The notes beneath the pieces are model-generated. The model did no database searches. It was not told the DNA's origin and saw only the letters and a list, made by a program, of their open reading frames with translations. Below, one piece after another: positions 1-12,670 of a stretch of DNA of 64,000 nt (positions are counted from its first letter, which is position 1; each line of letters begins with the position of its first letter). The translations under genes were made by a program, and so were the position numbers. The DNA is taken from the NCBI GenBank assembly GCA_019096065.1, contig JAGUCH010000002.1:8072501-8136500 (forward strand). The letters are read 5' to 3'. Source of the stretch: Paracyclopina nana. Lineage: Eukaryota > Arthropoda > Copepoda > Cyclopoida > Cyclopettidae.

Positions 1-29
1 ATGGAACAGACCCGTCAGAATATTTTGTG

Positions 30-1000
30 TTCAGGGACAACTTCAAGTACCTAGTGGACGAAAACAGCAAAATCGTCTTGCAAGAAAAGATGTTTAGGCT
101 CAAGGCCCTGACGTACAACAAAAGAACAAAAAAGCATCCTGCGTACGACAGCATAAGCTGGCTTGAACCCACACCCGACGGCTACCGAATGGCAAAAGAA
201 AGGCTCGAGAAGACTTTCGGCGACTTCCAAAAGCTAATGGGCTACGCCTACCAAAAACTAGATCTTTTGGACCCAATTGACCGCACTGACTCCGCATCGG
301 TATCGGCGGCAAAGTCCGCTGTAAACCGGGTGCAATATATTCTTTCCAAGTTCCCCAACACCAATGCCGAGTCCCATCATGGCCAGGTCTGGAGAGCTCT
401 GAAGTTCACCCCGGAAGCAGAGGAGTCCTTCACGTCATTGATCTCAACTCGGGCTATAGGAGGTTTTACTTTTAGCATATTTGATGAGTGGTGCGACGCA
501 CAGTTGAATATCATCCATCATCGCCACAGCCACGGGTCAGCAAATGTAGCAAAAAATGGAAATAAACGATCCCAACCCCGTTTTCAGTCGAGTGCCAAGC
601 CAGAAAGGTCGCGAGCGCAAGCATCGACTAAAGCAGCAATGCTAGTCCACCATACGGATGATTCTTCAACGGAGCAATCCGAAGCGGAAGCGCACAATGA
701 GCAAGCCAACTACTCCCCAGATGAGGAAGATCACGTAGTGGCTCTGGCAGCGCAAGCTGCGGAGCTGTCGTCCGAGCTGCAGATCTTCACGACTTGCCCT
801 GAGTGCACTGGTGCACACACTCTGCTCGACTGCACCATATTCCGCGGTCAACGAACCTGGAGCGGCGGTTCAAGGCGCGAGCGCATGCAGCCTGCTATCG
901 ATGCATTAGAGGCAAGCACAGCCGCCGCAAGTGTGACAAGAATTGGACATGCAAGATCTGTAATGACAAGGATCACAACACACTTCTTCACTTCGACAAG
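30..1000 (+). mobile_element. gag part of the BEL/Pao element
   Basis: This is a Gag-like region of the DUF1759 type. The N-terminal part is helical and charged, and a Ser/Gln/Glu-rich linker follows. Cys/His zinc-knuckle motifs (CPEC...H....C and CYRC...CKICNDKDH) lie at about 795-985 on two reading frames. Such knuckles bind the element's RNA during particle assembly in this family. The true start of gag lies left of the window. Confidence 0.75.
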
Positions 1001-1199
1001 AATGAAAAGGCCTCAAAACAACCAAAGGCCAAGCCGGCTGCGGGAGCGGCGCTCGCAGCGGAACCTGCAGCTGCAAACTCAACGCAACCTATGCTGCAAC
1101 AGCTTTTATTAACTCTGTCCAAGGCGCTGGAGTCCATGGTCATCGATGGAAATCAATCTACTTCAGCTCTAGCCGAACATGCTAATAAAGATAGAGTTT

Positions 1200-3300
1200 C
1201 CTCTTACTTCACTGCCTCCGTTCAATTAATCAACCCTTTAACAGGGTATTCGGCACACGTGAACTGTCTTCTTGACACCGGAGCGCAATCCAGCTTCATA
1301 ACTAAGAGGGTTGTGGACCTGCTGGAACTGGACGGCAGCGTGCGCAAGCAGCGCATCAAAACTCTCTCACATGAACAAGTACTGGACGTACTCACCACAC
1401 AGGTGCTTTTGCAATCCGTGGAGTACCCAGAGTTCAAAGAACTCATTGACGTGACAGCCGTACCAGAAATAATATCGTCCATTCGCACCTCACCCATTGA
1501 CAAGCTCGCCAAAAAGTTCCCTGAACTTGCTGAGCACGACTTCCCACTCCCACAGGACCCCGAGAGGATAGATCTCCTGTTGGGACTGGATCATTTTCAG
1601 TGGCTTCTCCCCAAAGAGGCCGACCCTACAAAGCCTTACGTCATCGACTCACGACTTGGCAAAGTTGTCTTATACGGTGAGCCAGCGCAAGCTTTAAGCG
1701 CACTAGTCCAAGACATGGCCAGGGACGACATAGGCGATCCCATGGATTTTCTGAAGCGCTATTGGGACTTAGATCATATGGGCGTGTCCCCCATCGAAGA
1801 GGCTGCACAAAGGCCATTAAACAAGATGGAGAAGTACTGCGTGGAAATGTTAAAAACCGGCATTCGTCGCAAGACCGACGGCCGATACGAAATACCCACT
1901 TTATGGCTCCCTGGCGAACCTGACTTCGAATGCAATCACGACGAGGTCAAAGAGAACACTCAAAAATTCGAACAGCGTCTAAAAAAGAAGGATCCGGAGC
2001 TGCACCGCAAGGTGACAGCAGAAATACAGGAAAATGTCAACCAGGGTTTTATTGAGCAAATCTCACAATGCACCCACGACTTATACGACGGGTTTTACCT
2101 GTTCTGGCTACTGGTCTTTAGGCTTGACAAGGCGTCAACCCCGGTCAGGGTGGTCTACGACTGCAGCCGCAAGGCGAAAAATGGGAAAAGCCTAAACGAC
2201 GGGCAACATGCCGGGCCTAATTTTCTATCCAATATTCTGGAATTACTAATACGCGCACGGTTAAAACCCATTTTAGTGATCGCCGATATCAAGCGGATGT
2301 ACAACCAGATAGCATTGCCCGAGGCCGACCATAAATACTACAGATTCTTTTGGGATGGCAAGTGTTATCAATCACGCTCAGTGGTTTTCGGCAGCAAAGC
2401 TAGCCCGTGCATGGCTCTTTATACTCTGCGTCATATGGCAGAGGAGCATCGCACCAGCCATCCTCTGGCAGCAGCGGCCTTCGAGACGGACGCCTACATG
2501 GACGATATCGTCCACGCCCTGGAGACCAAGGAGGAGGCCAAGGCCATGGTTAGCCAATGCATGTCGATGACCGAACCTGCCAAACTATTTATGAGAAAAT
2601 GGCAAAGTAGCCATCCAGAAGTACTTGAAGATCTAGACGTTGAACACGTCAGCACTGTGCACACCATTGTGGACGAGTGTGATCAACAAGTGAAAGCACT
2701 CGGCATGTGTATAGACCTCGCAGACGACCAAATAAAATTCAAGACGCCCGATTTCTCCGCTTACGTGGAGCCACCAACCACCATGCGCAAGCTGGCTGGA
2801 GCTCAAGCCAAAATATACGATCCAATGGGGCTCCTGGAACCAGTTACACTTATACTAAAACTGGTTCAACAGCAGGTACAAGCGCTTCGCACTGTGCACA
2901 AGTTGAACTGGGACACGCCACTGGACCCTATTGACGATGTCGACTTACAGCGTATTCTACAGCGATGGAGGCAAGCCATTGATGACATGAAGCAAATCAC
3001 CCGCTTCTCCTTCCCCAGAGCAATCCGGAAAGGACCAGCTAAAGATGTGTCACTAATACTATTTTCAGATGCCAGTGATCTCGCCTACGCTGTGGTGGCA
3101 TACGTAAGAGTTGAATACGAGTCACAAATCGAAGCGCACCTTCTAGCTTGCAAAAGGCAACTAGCACCCCTTAACGAACGCCGAAGCATACCTGACTTGG
3201 AGCTGCTAGGCGCAACAAGCGCCGCAAGGCTAAAAGACAAAGTGCTGCTGGCTGCGAGCATTTATTCTTCCATCCACTTCTTTACAGACTCACAATGTGT
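1200..3300 (+). mobile_element. protease, reverse transcriptase and RNase H part of the BEL/Pao element
   Basis: An aspartic protease motif (LLDTGAQSSF) is at about 1268. Reverse transcriptase follows at about 2000-2700 with VVYDCSRKA, ADIKRMYNQIALP, FGSKASPCMA and the catalytic YMDD box at about 2496. An RNase H-like segment (LILFSDASDLAYAVVAY) lies around 3050. This arrangement is typical of Pao/BEL pol polyproteins. Confidence 0.85.
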
Positions 3301-3399
3301 CCTCGCTTGAATAGTCAAGCCGGGTCGCATGTGGAAAGTTTTCGTCGTTAATCGCGTAAGCGAAATCCATCGGCGATCCACAGACAACCCATGGGCGCA

Positions 3400-5460
3400 C
3401 GTGGCCGGCAAAGAAAATCCAGCAGACCTTCCCACGCGCCTTCAGACCCCGGATCAGCTGATGGAGAATGATCTTTGGCTCTACGGCCCACAATGGCTTC
3501 GAGGGCCAAAACAGGGCTTTCCCAGTTGGATCCCACCAACAAATGATGACGATTTGCTTCCTGAAGTCACCTGCCAAAAGGCAAAATCGGTCCTTTTGGC
3601 ATCACTGGCAACAGTTGAGGCCACAGTCGAGGGCAACCCGCTTCTGGAAGCAATCCACCCCATCTTCGAAAAATGGGACGAGCTGAAAAATAAAAAACGA
3701 GTATTTAATTACGAAAACTACAGCTCATACACGAAAGCTATCAATGTCTTGGCATGGGTGAAACTGTATATGGCAAAATTAATGTTAAAAGCAGTCAATC
3801 GAAAAACCATCAACGCCAATCCGGAACGGCTAGAAACAATCGCAGTGCAAGCACAGCGCACTTATTGCGAAGTGCAACTAGCCACTTATGAACAAATTGA
3901 TCTGCTTGCTGACGAAGTTGACTACATCCGCTACGAGGGAAAATTCCCTAACAAATCCGTGCTAAGCGGCTTAAGAGTCGTAGCAGGGCCGCAAGGTGAA
4001 CTGCGCACACTGGGACGAACATCAGAATTACAGCTTCCATTCATCCAGCGAGAAAAACTGCTAATCCCGCACGGGAATCTAGCCTACGCGATCACCATGC
4101 AGCAACACAACAATATAGGACACAACATAGGCAAAGAAAAATTAGTGTTGAGGATAACCACAATATACCATATTATTAAAGCCAACAAAATTGCCGAACA
4201 AGTCATCAAAGCGTGCATGGAATGTCAAAAACTAAAAAGGCAACCACTCCACCCACCAATGGCCCCGCTCCCGCAGGATTCGGTCCCATTGAAAGAAATT
4301 CTTCCATTTCGACATGTGAGTCTTGACTTCGCGGGTCCTTTCAAGGTCAAAATCAACCGCTCGACGCAGGAAAGGTTCGTGATGATTATTATTTGTCGAC
4401 ATACAAAGGCAATTCATGCTGAGCCTGTCACATCACTCAAATCAACACACATAATGACAGCTCTCAGAAGATTCTCGTACCGAAGAGGCTTCCCAGAGAC
4501 AATAAGAAGCGACAATCAATCAAGCATAAAACTGGCACTGAAAATTATGTGGAAAGATGAAAGACATCAACACGTCCTCGACCAACTCGACGAAGTGGAC
4601 TGGTTGACCCTTAGAAAATGGTCAACCGAGGGGGGAACCAAAACGTGGACTTTCTCGCCCCCCTACGGACCCCACTTCAATGGATTGGCAGAAAGTGGAA
4701 TACAGCTGTGGAAGAAAGCATTCTACAGAACATACCGAAAATACAGCTTCTTTTTGGACGAGTTCACGACTCTAGTAGCTGAAGCTGAAGCGATCGTAAA
4801 TTCAAGACCGCTAGGAATAATCAAAAACGAGGTGCTAACTCCGCAACATTTTTTATCCCATGGGCCACCGGGCGATCTTTTGCCAGCGGTGGCCAAGGAC
4901 AAGATCAACACCCTGCCATTCCGGTTCGCAGAGATGCAAAAATTCCAACAGGAATTGTGGGAGATTTGGCTACAGAAATGGCTCACCACGGTGCACAGGC
5001 AGCCGAAGTGGAGACAATTCGAAGGCACAGTGAAGGAGGGTCAGCTAGTGCTCATGACGATGCCAAACGAAAAACGATCATCTTGGCATTACGCGAAGAT
5101 CGTCAAGCTCCTGCCAAGTGCAATAGACGGAGTGTGCCGCAAGGTAGAAGTGGAATTTCAACCCCCAAAGCACAAAAAACACAATCTTACAAGACCACTT
5201 ACCGCATTAATCCCTCTGGATGTCGTCGAAGACTCTCCCGGAGAAAACGTGCCAAGAAGATCGCTGGACGAACTCCCATTACTGACCGAGGAACACGAAG
5301 CACTGCGGCTGGCACTGCTGCACAAGAAAAAGCGTCAGACAATAACAAACGCAGCACCGGCCCGCAAAGCAGCGACGCCGGGAAAAACAAAGCCTCACAC
5401 GCCGCAACCCGAAGCGTTACCCGAAAAGAGAGCCAGGCGAGCGCCCCAACGCTACGGCCA
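3400..5460 (+). mobile_element. integrase part of the BEL/Pao element
   Basis: The end of the RNase H region (HVAGKENPADLPTR) is followed by an integrase zinc-binding segment (CMECQKLKRQP at about 4216). The DDE catalytic core has VSLDFAGPFK, IRSDNQSS and PHFNGLAESGIQ (about 4315 to 4700). A DUF5641-like C-terminal domain (about 4980-5230) and an acidic/basic tail ending in RAPQRYGH come last. These are standard parts of a BEL/Pao integrase. Confidence 0.85.
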
Positions 5461-5629
5461 CTAGCGACAACCCAGCGCAGTGCACTGCGCCGGCGGTACC
5501 GGCAGCGTCGGGCTGCACGCGCGCACGCACTCGCGCTGAACTGGTTTCGCATTCGAACGCGAATTTCCGGTCAGCTGCTCATTACTCAGCAGAATTCCTT
5601 CATTAGAAACGATTCTACGCCATCCCAAA

Positions 5630-8340
5630 CCATGTCATCAGGAAACGATTCCATCCTTCTCCAGGATGACCGCGACGACGGCATCTTGGAAGACGCGGCG
5701 CCCATGCCCGCCCGAAGGTCAACCCGGCCGCCTCCACCAACGCCTTTGCGAGAAGCCAACGGTCAACGCAGGTATGAACGGCAAAGAACCCCGCCAGAGC
5801 GCCGCAAGGCCTCAACACCTCACGGCCGCAAGGCCTCCAAACGGCAACGCATCCGCTCACCTCATCGTTCTAGGTCAAGGGAAAACTCGCAAGAGTCCGT
5901 CCGCTTCAGGGACGACACCTCGGAGCCGAGCGAGGGTGCTCGTTATCGAGCCTTCCACCGACTGGACAAGGCAGCGGAGTACGCCTCCCGAAGAACTGGG
6001 CTGCCCAAACGGGCCGTCACCTCGCAAGAGGTGGACGAAGCCGCCGCTGGACGAGCCACCCCGATTGATCCCGAAGCCGTCATTGACGCAAATTTTGACG
6101 CCCGTCGACCACGGCCCATTTTCCGCATCAACGCTGACAAGGAGAAGCTCCATGGAGGCCGTCCCTATGACTGGCAGTGCTTGGCCCCGATGGCTGCCGC
6201 GCCGAGCACGGTCACGAGCGATCGGGACATTCATTCGAACACCCGCGAAGATGAGCTGACGGACCTCGCCACGCAATTTGCGATGGACTGGGGTTTCGAC
6301 AGGGCGTGGTACTTGGACGAGTGGCTGACAATGGACAGCTACTCTCGCCTGCGGAGCTACGCCGACGGCCAAGTGGCTATCTTGGGCTGGAAAGCCGATT
6401 ACGGCCCGCGGATGCCCGATGACGCCCTTTTTAAGGTACTCGCGCATTTTCAAGCTGCTCACGGCTATGCGACAGCGTCATCGGCAACAAGAGCCCCTTG
6501 ACCCCGACTACCACCCGGAGATCCACGAGATGAGGTCGATGTTGCAGGCGTTCCCCTTGCGGGACATGGGACGCCCCCTGCCGTGGCTGGAGCCATTCGA
6601 TGACGTCATCTTTTCAGAAGAACGACCTCACGCCCCCAGAGACTACTCCGTGCTTGGACTGCAATGCGCCCTCGGCCCCCTGGGTGGCTCCCCGCCCACG
6701 ATGCTGGCTAGCCCGCCACCTCCACTGCCTGCTGACGGCGTCAAGCCACCATGCGTCACAGCTAGGGCTAGATTGTCCAACCCTCTAGTCCGCAAGGAGG
6801 AGGAGCCCGCCTGCACTGAAAACTGGTGCGACACCAAGCTGCCGCCGCCAAAAACCTTGGGTGACGCCCTTTATCACGGGGTCGCAAATGAAGCGTCGCA
6901 ACTTTGGTACGCACTAGCCCGCGCAAAGAACGACGCGGACGCCGGCGACGGCCCGTTTGATTTGCGATGGGAAGATGGGCGGCGCAACATCATCACCCTG
7001 GACGACCCAGCGCACGCTGACAGGGTTGTCACCTGTCTCATGGAAAATGAATTCTTCGAATCGATCTCCGTGGGCGGCTGGATGGCGATGTCTACTCAAG
7101 GCTGGACGGCGTCCGCCTATGACAAAGGCCGCTTCAATTTTTCCGCACCCCCTCAAGAAGCATTCACGATCTTCAGCGCGTTAGCCCCAAATGGCGTGGC
7201 CTTAATGGTGCAAGTCAATTGGCCGGGGCTGAACGAAGCCATCCAAGGTGTGGACATCCTGCAACCTGTCAAAAGGATCCTGGAAGACTCGCTGATCCGC
7301 AAAGTTCAGTTCGGCGTGCACGATGATCAGCGGCGCCTGATGATTATGGGCGTGCCATGCAACTCCGTCTGCGACGCCATGAACTTGGCAGCCATCGCAT
7401 TTCCTCAGCCCAACGTGGAAGGCAAGGCCATCAAGTGCGGCTCGCCGTATGTGGCCGAAAGGCTGGGAGTGCCCACCCGATTTGCCGTCCTGCACGACGC
7501 CCCCAAGTCCTCCGACCCGAACGCCCCTCCGCCGCCCATCATCACCAAAAAGGGCAACGTGGTCAGCCTCGTCGGCCCGAAAGCGGATTTCTCCAAGCCA
7601 ATCAACAAATGGCCGAAAGGCCTCGACTTTTACCTCTGGTACGACCTCGTACTGCCTTTGATCCTGGTAGTTCGTATGGCCACCACAGCGATGAGCAAGT
7701 TGGGGCTGAGCGCGCAAGCGGATGCCAATCGATGGGTGACGTACTTGCTTGACATCATTCGCAACCGGTCGAAGATCACGTCGAAGAAAACCCACCAGGC
7801 GGAGCAATTCAGGCCTTTTGGGCCCAAGGAATGGATGGACGACGACGACTCCAAGCCAAATGTGGCTTACTTGCACATCACGGACGCCGTCACCTCCATC
7901 AACAAGCCGTCGTTTGTCTACCAGGCCTTCCAGGCCGGCATGCCGCACGCCGTCGACCCCTTCGCACTGTCGTCAGACTTGAAGGCCGACCTCAGGCTGA
8001 TCGCCGGCAGAGAGCTGGCGGACTTGACGTTGCACGACGTGATAGTGGAGTTGTTCCAGCCCGGCCAGGAGACGCCCCACAGGTGTGGTCGCTGCGGATC
8101 GACCGCCCACAGAGACAACTTGGGCAGCATTGTGTCAGAGGTGCAGCAAAAGCACAAGTCCGCTGAGCCTCCTACCACGTTTGCCAAACCTTCGTGCTAC
8201 AAGATCAATGTGAGATGCGTCTACCCCCGATGCCGCTCCCCCAACCACTGCATCAAGGTCTGCCCCATGATGTTGGTCCGCTGCAAGAAATGTGGTTCAT
8301 TGGGCCACCATTCCAGTGACCATCAAAGAGTGCCTTTTTT
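5630..8340 (+). mobile_element. extra zinc-knuckle coding region downstream of integrase
   Basis: Open sequence begins with an Arg/Ser/Pro-rich stretch. A long central region follows with the look of a folded protein (Trp-rich, with motifs such as WMAMSTQGW and FYLWYDLVLP), and Cys/His motifs lie at about 8080-8330 (CGRCGSTAH, CRSPNHCIKVC, CKKCGSLGHH). The end with zinc knuckles recalls a Gag-type or LINE ORF1-type nucleic-acid-binding protein, but I do not recognise the family. Base composition is clearly richer in G+C than the host sequence around it. It may be a third coding region of the BEL element or part of another element inserted into it. Confidence 0.5.
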
Positions 8341-8544
8341 GATACTGATTAATGATTTTGCTATATGCGCGCTATTTAACTGTCAGACGATTGGCCTGGT
8401 CACAGGCCTGTCGTTCTCCTGGCGCGCAAGCGATGCTGGCAACTATGAAACCAGGATTGGCTATGGCCTTGAAGGCCAAAGCAAGCTTGCCACCGTCCCC
8501 ATTTCAATCCTAAAAGGCTGCAAGTTGTTTGTTTAAGCCAGCAG

Positions 8545-8913
8545 CATGCACATTATTACGCTCTGTAACGGCCTCGATCAATCGAGGCCGGAGGGGGGTT
8601 TGTGTGCGGCCCCTGCCTTTGTTGTTGTTGTTATTTCTGCTATATCGTGTCTGGTAGCGCTGCTGTCAAATTGGCAGCTGCGCTCCATTTTTGCCGCAAA
8701 TACAACACTTGCTGATTACCTTTTGAACCGAAAAGACCTATTCTTTCGCGAAGGCCTCAGCCTTTATTCACGCGCTTCCCCTGAACGAGGGGGGCGCGGC
8801 CATCTTGGATTCTCCATTGCTACTCTTTGACATATTATACGGTGACTTATAGTTATTCATTGTCTTTATTGATTCATTCAAGGATTCAAGGCCGCAAGGC
8901 CAGGGCTGCGACA
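8545..8913 (+). repeat. putative 3' LTR of the BEL/Pao element
   Basis: The segment begins TGCACATTATTACG, ends GGGCTGCGACA and lies just after the last coding part, where a 3' LTR is expected; TG...CA ends fit. The GGCCGCAAGGCC-like motif near its right end also occurs within the element's downstream coding region at about 5821. The partner LTR is outside the window, so both boundaries are inferred. Confidence 0.4.
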
Positions 8914-10697
8914 AACATCAAAGTCAAGCTTTGATATTATGTATCTTTAGAGATCAAGCATTTTTACGAGTTTTCTCCAGCTAAGATTGTTTGCAAAGGG
9001 AAAAATGCGTGCACAGTGGTTCAAAATCCCTTCTAGACGCGCACGGGGAAAAAACTCGCGAAATCGTCGAAGTCAATTTTCATAGGGCTCTAAGCTAAAA
9101 ATTGACTTTCAGAGCTCCCAATTCCGCACATTTCCGCAGCCAATTTTGATGAATAATCATTAAATGGGGTCAGATTATCATGATAGCAATAATATCTAAA
9201 TGTCATTCAATGTCAAAGGAAAGTTATAGAATCCTGAAAGTAGGCAAAATTTGCTGTTCTACTGTTTTTCCTCATGGAAACTTTTTCAAACAAATTTTCA
9301 TTTTAAAGATGAATTTCAACTCTTTTCTGTCATTTTTCACTAATTTGAGCTATTTTCATGGCTAAGAAGCTCTCCCAAAAAGAATCTGAAAATTGGCGTC
9401 AAAATGAGAATTTGGCGATTTGGCGGAATTTCACATGAGCGTGAAAATGGCTTTTTGAACCACCGTGGCGTGTAAAATTTGGAATTTTTGCCCTATTTTG
9501 GTTAAAAGTGCCTATTTTTTTTATTGTTTTGGTTATTTTCAAAAACGACCACTTTTCCGACTACCGACCACCAATTTTTTTTCCGACCAAATCCAGTCAA
9601 AAACGACCACTTTGGTCGTTTCCGACCACCGTTGATAACTCTGATTGTTTATAGCGTTCTGTAGCGCGCAAGTTTTAGCATGTAACCAGAGTAATAAATG
9701 ATGAGAGTATCTCGCTTTCAACAACAGCTGACTTTTTTTTGTAAAATAACTTAACACCAATCAAAACATAGCATGACATGATACACTCCTGAGTGCTACT
9801 TAACCCATTTATATGTTTATCTTCTGAAAGCCCTTGATCCCACCATTCCAACCGTATATAAGTACTTTCTTGCAATAATGTCTACCATGCTGTATTTTTA
9901 GTACTGGCTTTAGAAAACAGTTATTGCATAAACTGTTGAATAACATTATTAGTATTTATTAATATTGTTTCAGTGACCCCCTCTAAAATTGAAAGTAATA
10001 AGGGAGCAAGCTACTTTAAGGCATAAATTAACTTTATGAGGTGTGTAAGATGCTACAAAATGTAGAAGAAAATGTATAAGAGTGAAAACATCGACTAAAA
10101 ATCAAAATAAGCATATATCTCATGAAAAAAGACTTATACCAGAGTGTCATTGAAATAACTTTTTCTGCATTTTCCAATTTTAGTGCTTTTCTGTGTACTA
10201 ATTTTCCCTCAAAAATGAGCTAGTAGGGCGGCAGCAGCTTTTCTAATTCTTATGGCCTGATGGGCGCCGGAAATTGGCAATTTGCACCCCTGAAAAGGCC
10301 TTTCTATACTTGTGGTCGAAACAAATAACATAAGATTGATGAAAGCAAACAATTTCATTCAAAATCTCATAATTTCATCTAAGGTCACATTAGCTTATTA
10401 AACATCAAATAGAATGGGGAAAAAAGCCTGTAAAGTTATATAGCATAACTTGTAGGTGAACTGAGCTTAACTTATTAATTTCAAGAACAACCCCACCTCA
10501 CAAAACAAGGCTTTTTGATATAGTTTTCAATATAATTGATTAGAAAAGAAATGGACTGACAATTGTACTTCCCTAGACAAAAGCAATTGGGTGGGAACTT
10601 TTCCTACCAGAGCTTCGAAGCAGTCCCTATACAGATACCTCTGTTATCATCCAAATTTCTTATCTGTTTGTCAGCTTAAAGTCAGAAAACCTTAAAA
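8914..10697. other. intergenic stretch between LTR element and first host gene
   Basis: No convincing gene is visible. The stretch holds a complete inverted-repeat element (9011-9470) and a short patch around 9540-9630 where CGACCAC recurs several times, including two copies of AAAACGACCACTTT. The rest is AT-rich unique-looking sequence. Confidence 0.6.
9011..9470 (+). mobile_element. MITE family A, copy 1 (full length)
   Basis: The ends are inverted repeats: GCACAGTGGTTCAAAAT on the left and the reverse complement of GCCACGGTGGTTCAAAAAG on the right. It has no coding capacity. The left half (for example AGAGCTCCCAATTCCGCA at about 9111) recurs at 47851 and 49259-49374, and both ends recur at 50795-51070, inside the ISL2EU-like transposon region. 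That makes this a dispersed non-autonomous family. Target-site duplication is not clear. Confidence 0.65.
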
Positions 10698-11441
10698 ATG
10701 TTCGGTCTCATTGAGGAAATTGAGGAAATTATCAAGTGTCAGGTAAATATTTTCTTTTTCCACAAATAAGTCATTTTTCAAAAACTGTGCTTGCCTTTGC
10801 AGGCATGCAAGTCTACTTCTAGCTTGATAAGCTTTCAATGCGAGAATGGGTGTGAGTTAGTATGTGAAAGATGTACTGATGCAAGCGATTCAGCAGAGTG
10901 CATCATAAACATATGCGGACCCTCTGAACAAATCTTACACATTATGAAAGTCATAGAATCTCGCAAAGAATCCAGAGCTTACAAAGCTGACAAGTTTCTG
11001 CAAAAGAATCAAAAAAACATTTGTGCATTCGCGATATTCAGTGTGGGATTATATCTTTGCCACAATATTGGGTTTTCATCAGTTGTTCTTAGCTCCGTAT
11101 TTTGGACCCCTTTTACAATTCTTGCGGCTGGATTTGTTGGCGGCATCATTGGAGTAGTTTCCAGTTTTGACTCGGTTATAGAAGACTTAAAAAAGACAAG
11201 GAATCCATTTGAAGCATTAGCTAAGGTGCTTTTCATGATTTGTGGACTTTACATGGCTGGTGGATTCTTTGTTGGTTGCGGAGCTGGACTTTTTGTTGGT
11301 TTTGTCAGTACATTAATTGCCAACGTCATCTTGGGCAATTCAGTCATTGCTGCTATTGAAGGATCTAAACTTCTCCATGCTTTTCTTAAAGACTGGTCAA
11401 CACCGTCTGAGTCTTGCGGGCACGCGTTAATCCGTATGTAG
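10698..11441 (+). CDS. hypothetical three-helix membrane protein with Cys-rich N-terminus
   Basis: Two exons, 10698-10742 and 10803-11441, are joined in phase 0 by a 60 bp GT-AG intron and give 227 residues. The start MFGLIEEIEEIIKCQ lies in the short first exon; its ATG is preceded by AAAA. Residues about 14-45 hold six cysteines spaced C-x2-C, then C-x3-C-x4-C-x2-C, which looks like a small metal-binding or disulfide module. About three hydrophobic helices follow (near residues 90-130 and 150-195), rich in Gly, as in small multi-pass membrane proteins. I do not recognise the family. The clean splice junction and codon-phase continuity argue that it is a real gene. Confidence 0.6.
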
Positions 11442-12670
11442 TACAGGGAAATGAGTTGACGATATAATGAAACGGGTCAATACTTTTAAGGCCCAATAGG
11501 AGGTATCAGTCTTGTGACCATTCTAAAGTAAATTCAAAGAAGATATAGCAAAAGATTACAAAGCTACCAATTTTTGTAGGCACAAAGTCAAGTAGTTTTT
11601 TTCTTGGCATGAAACAAATTAGACAAAAAAGTTCAAAAGCTTCGGACTGGTAAAGACAACTTGAGGTAACATTGTTCTTTCATGTGTGTCAGGGCAAAGG
11701 GGCGATAAGAAAAAGGGAAAAACTTCAAAAAAAATTCGAGTTCTCATCTGCCTTTGAAAAGATTTAATTTTGATGAAGGTTTTTCATTTTGAAAAAAATT
11801 AATTCATTTTTGCAACGCCCCTCCAAGCTCAACTTTTTCCCTGTCAATTTGGCTGACCAGTCTTTAGAAAAAGCAATGGAGAGGTTTAGAAGGATCCCTT
11901 CTGATTTCAGTACTTTGTGCATTATTAATTGCCGATACAGATAAATTACAGAGAATTGTTGAACGAACTTTTCCGAATAAATAGAAGGCCAAGATCGGAA
12001 ATGCCTTATTGAAAAGGAAATGTCAGTCACCGCGGAGGACATTGATTCAGAAGCAACAAGAAAAAATAGCCATTCAGCAAAATGATTTTAGTTGTGCAGG
12101 GCGGTCACCAAATTTGACAGCGCGGCGCTCCAACAATGTGTCACTTTACTTCGTCGGGCTGGTTCGGCAGAACAATTGTGAATCAGATGTATGAACATTA
12201 GGGTTGACTTACTTCTTATAAAAATATCCGTTCACCTATGAAATTCCGTTAAATGTTGGCATTTCAGACGCTTCTCGTTCTCTTATTATTTTTTCTTTGC
12301 GTAGGTAAAACTCTTAACGATTCCTGTTATGCCAACAATTTTGCGTGAAAAGGGATGTGTTAAAAACATTCCAGCCAAGCCTAGGGAAAACTAATCAAGT
12401 CAACTGGCACTAAATAGCACAGAGAAAATTTGGAGACCGCAACATTTGACCAGTAGCAGAAGAGTTGCGACCGTCTCGAAAGCGAGGCTGTGACCCCAAT
12501 TATTCCTCCCTACTTCCTACTTATTGTGAGATCACCGTTGATGAAGCAGTCGCGTATCGTCACCCCCAAATCCATCTCGCAGATGAGGGATAATGGCGAT
12601 GGAAAAGTTCTCGTTTTCATCGCCATTTCTGCTCCCCTATCGGTGCATCTGAGTCTGCCACTCCTAAAGT
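11442..12670. other. intergenic stretch upstream of WDR20
   Basis: AT-rich sequence without a credible ORF. It presumably holds the WDR20 promoter and 5' UTR. I see no clear TATA box, RNA gene or repeat. Confidence 0.5.

Larger units (their letters stand above)
1..8913 (+). mobile_element. BEL/Pao LTR retrotransposon, 5' end outside the window
   Basis: The order gag, aspartic protease, reverse transcriptase, RNase H, integrase and a DUF5641-like tail is that of BEL/Pao elements (DUF1759/DUF1758/peptidase A17 type pol). The window begins inside gag, so the 5' LTR is not visible. A putative 3' LTR ends near 8913. Between integrase and that LTR lies about 3 kb of extra open, GC-rich sequence ending in zinc knuckles, which is not usual for the family. 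The copy looks fairly young because long coding stretches survive, but it appears broken at a few places (roughly three or four). Without the 5' LTR the age cannot be estimated from LTR divergence. Confidence 0.85.

Noticed and set aside
5199-5552. Minus-strand ORF over the integrase tail
   Set aside because: It is a shadow of the GC-rich retroelement coding strand with no independent signature.
5875-6462. Minus-strand 195-codon ORF
   Set aside because: It is a shadow frame of the GC-rich zinc-knuckle region; the plus strand carries the recognisable motifs.
7202-7948. Minus-strand 248-codon ORF
   Set aside because: It is long only because of the G+C-rich composition of the opposite coding strand; it contains no known motif.
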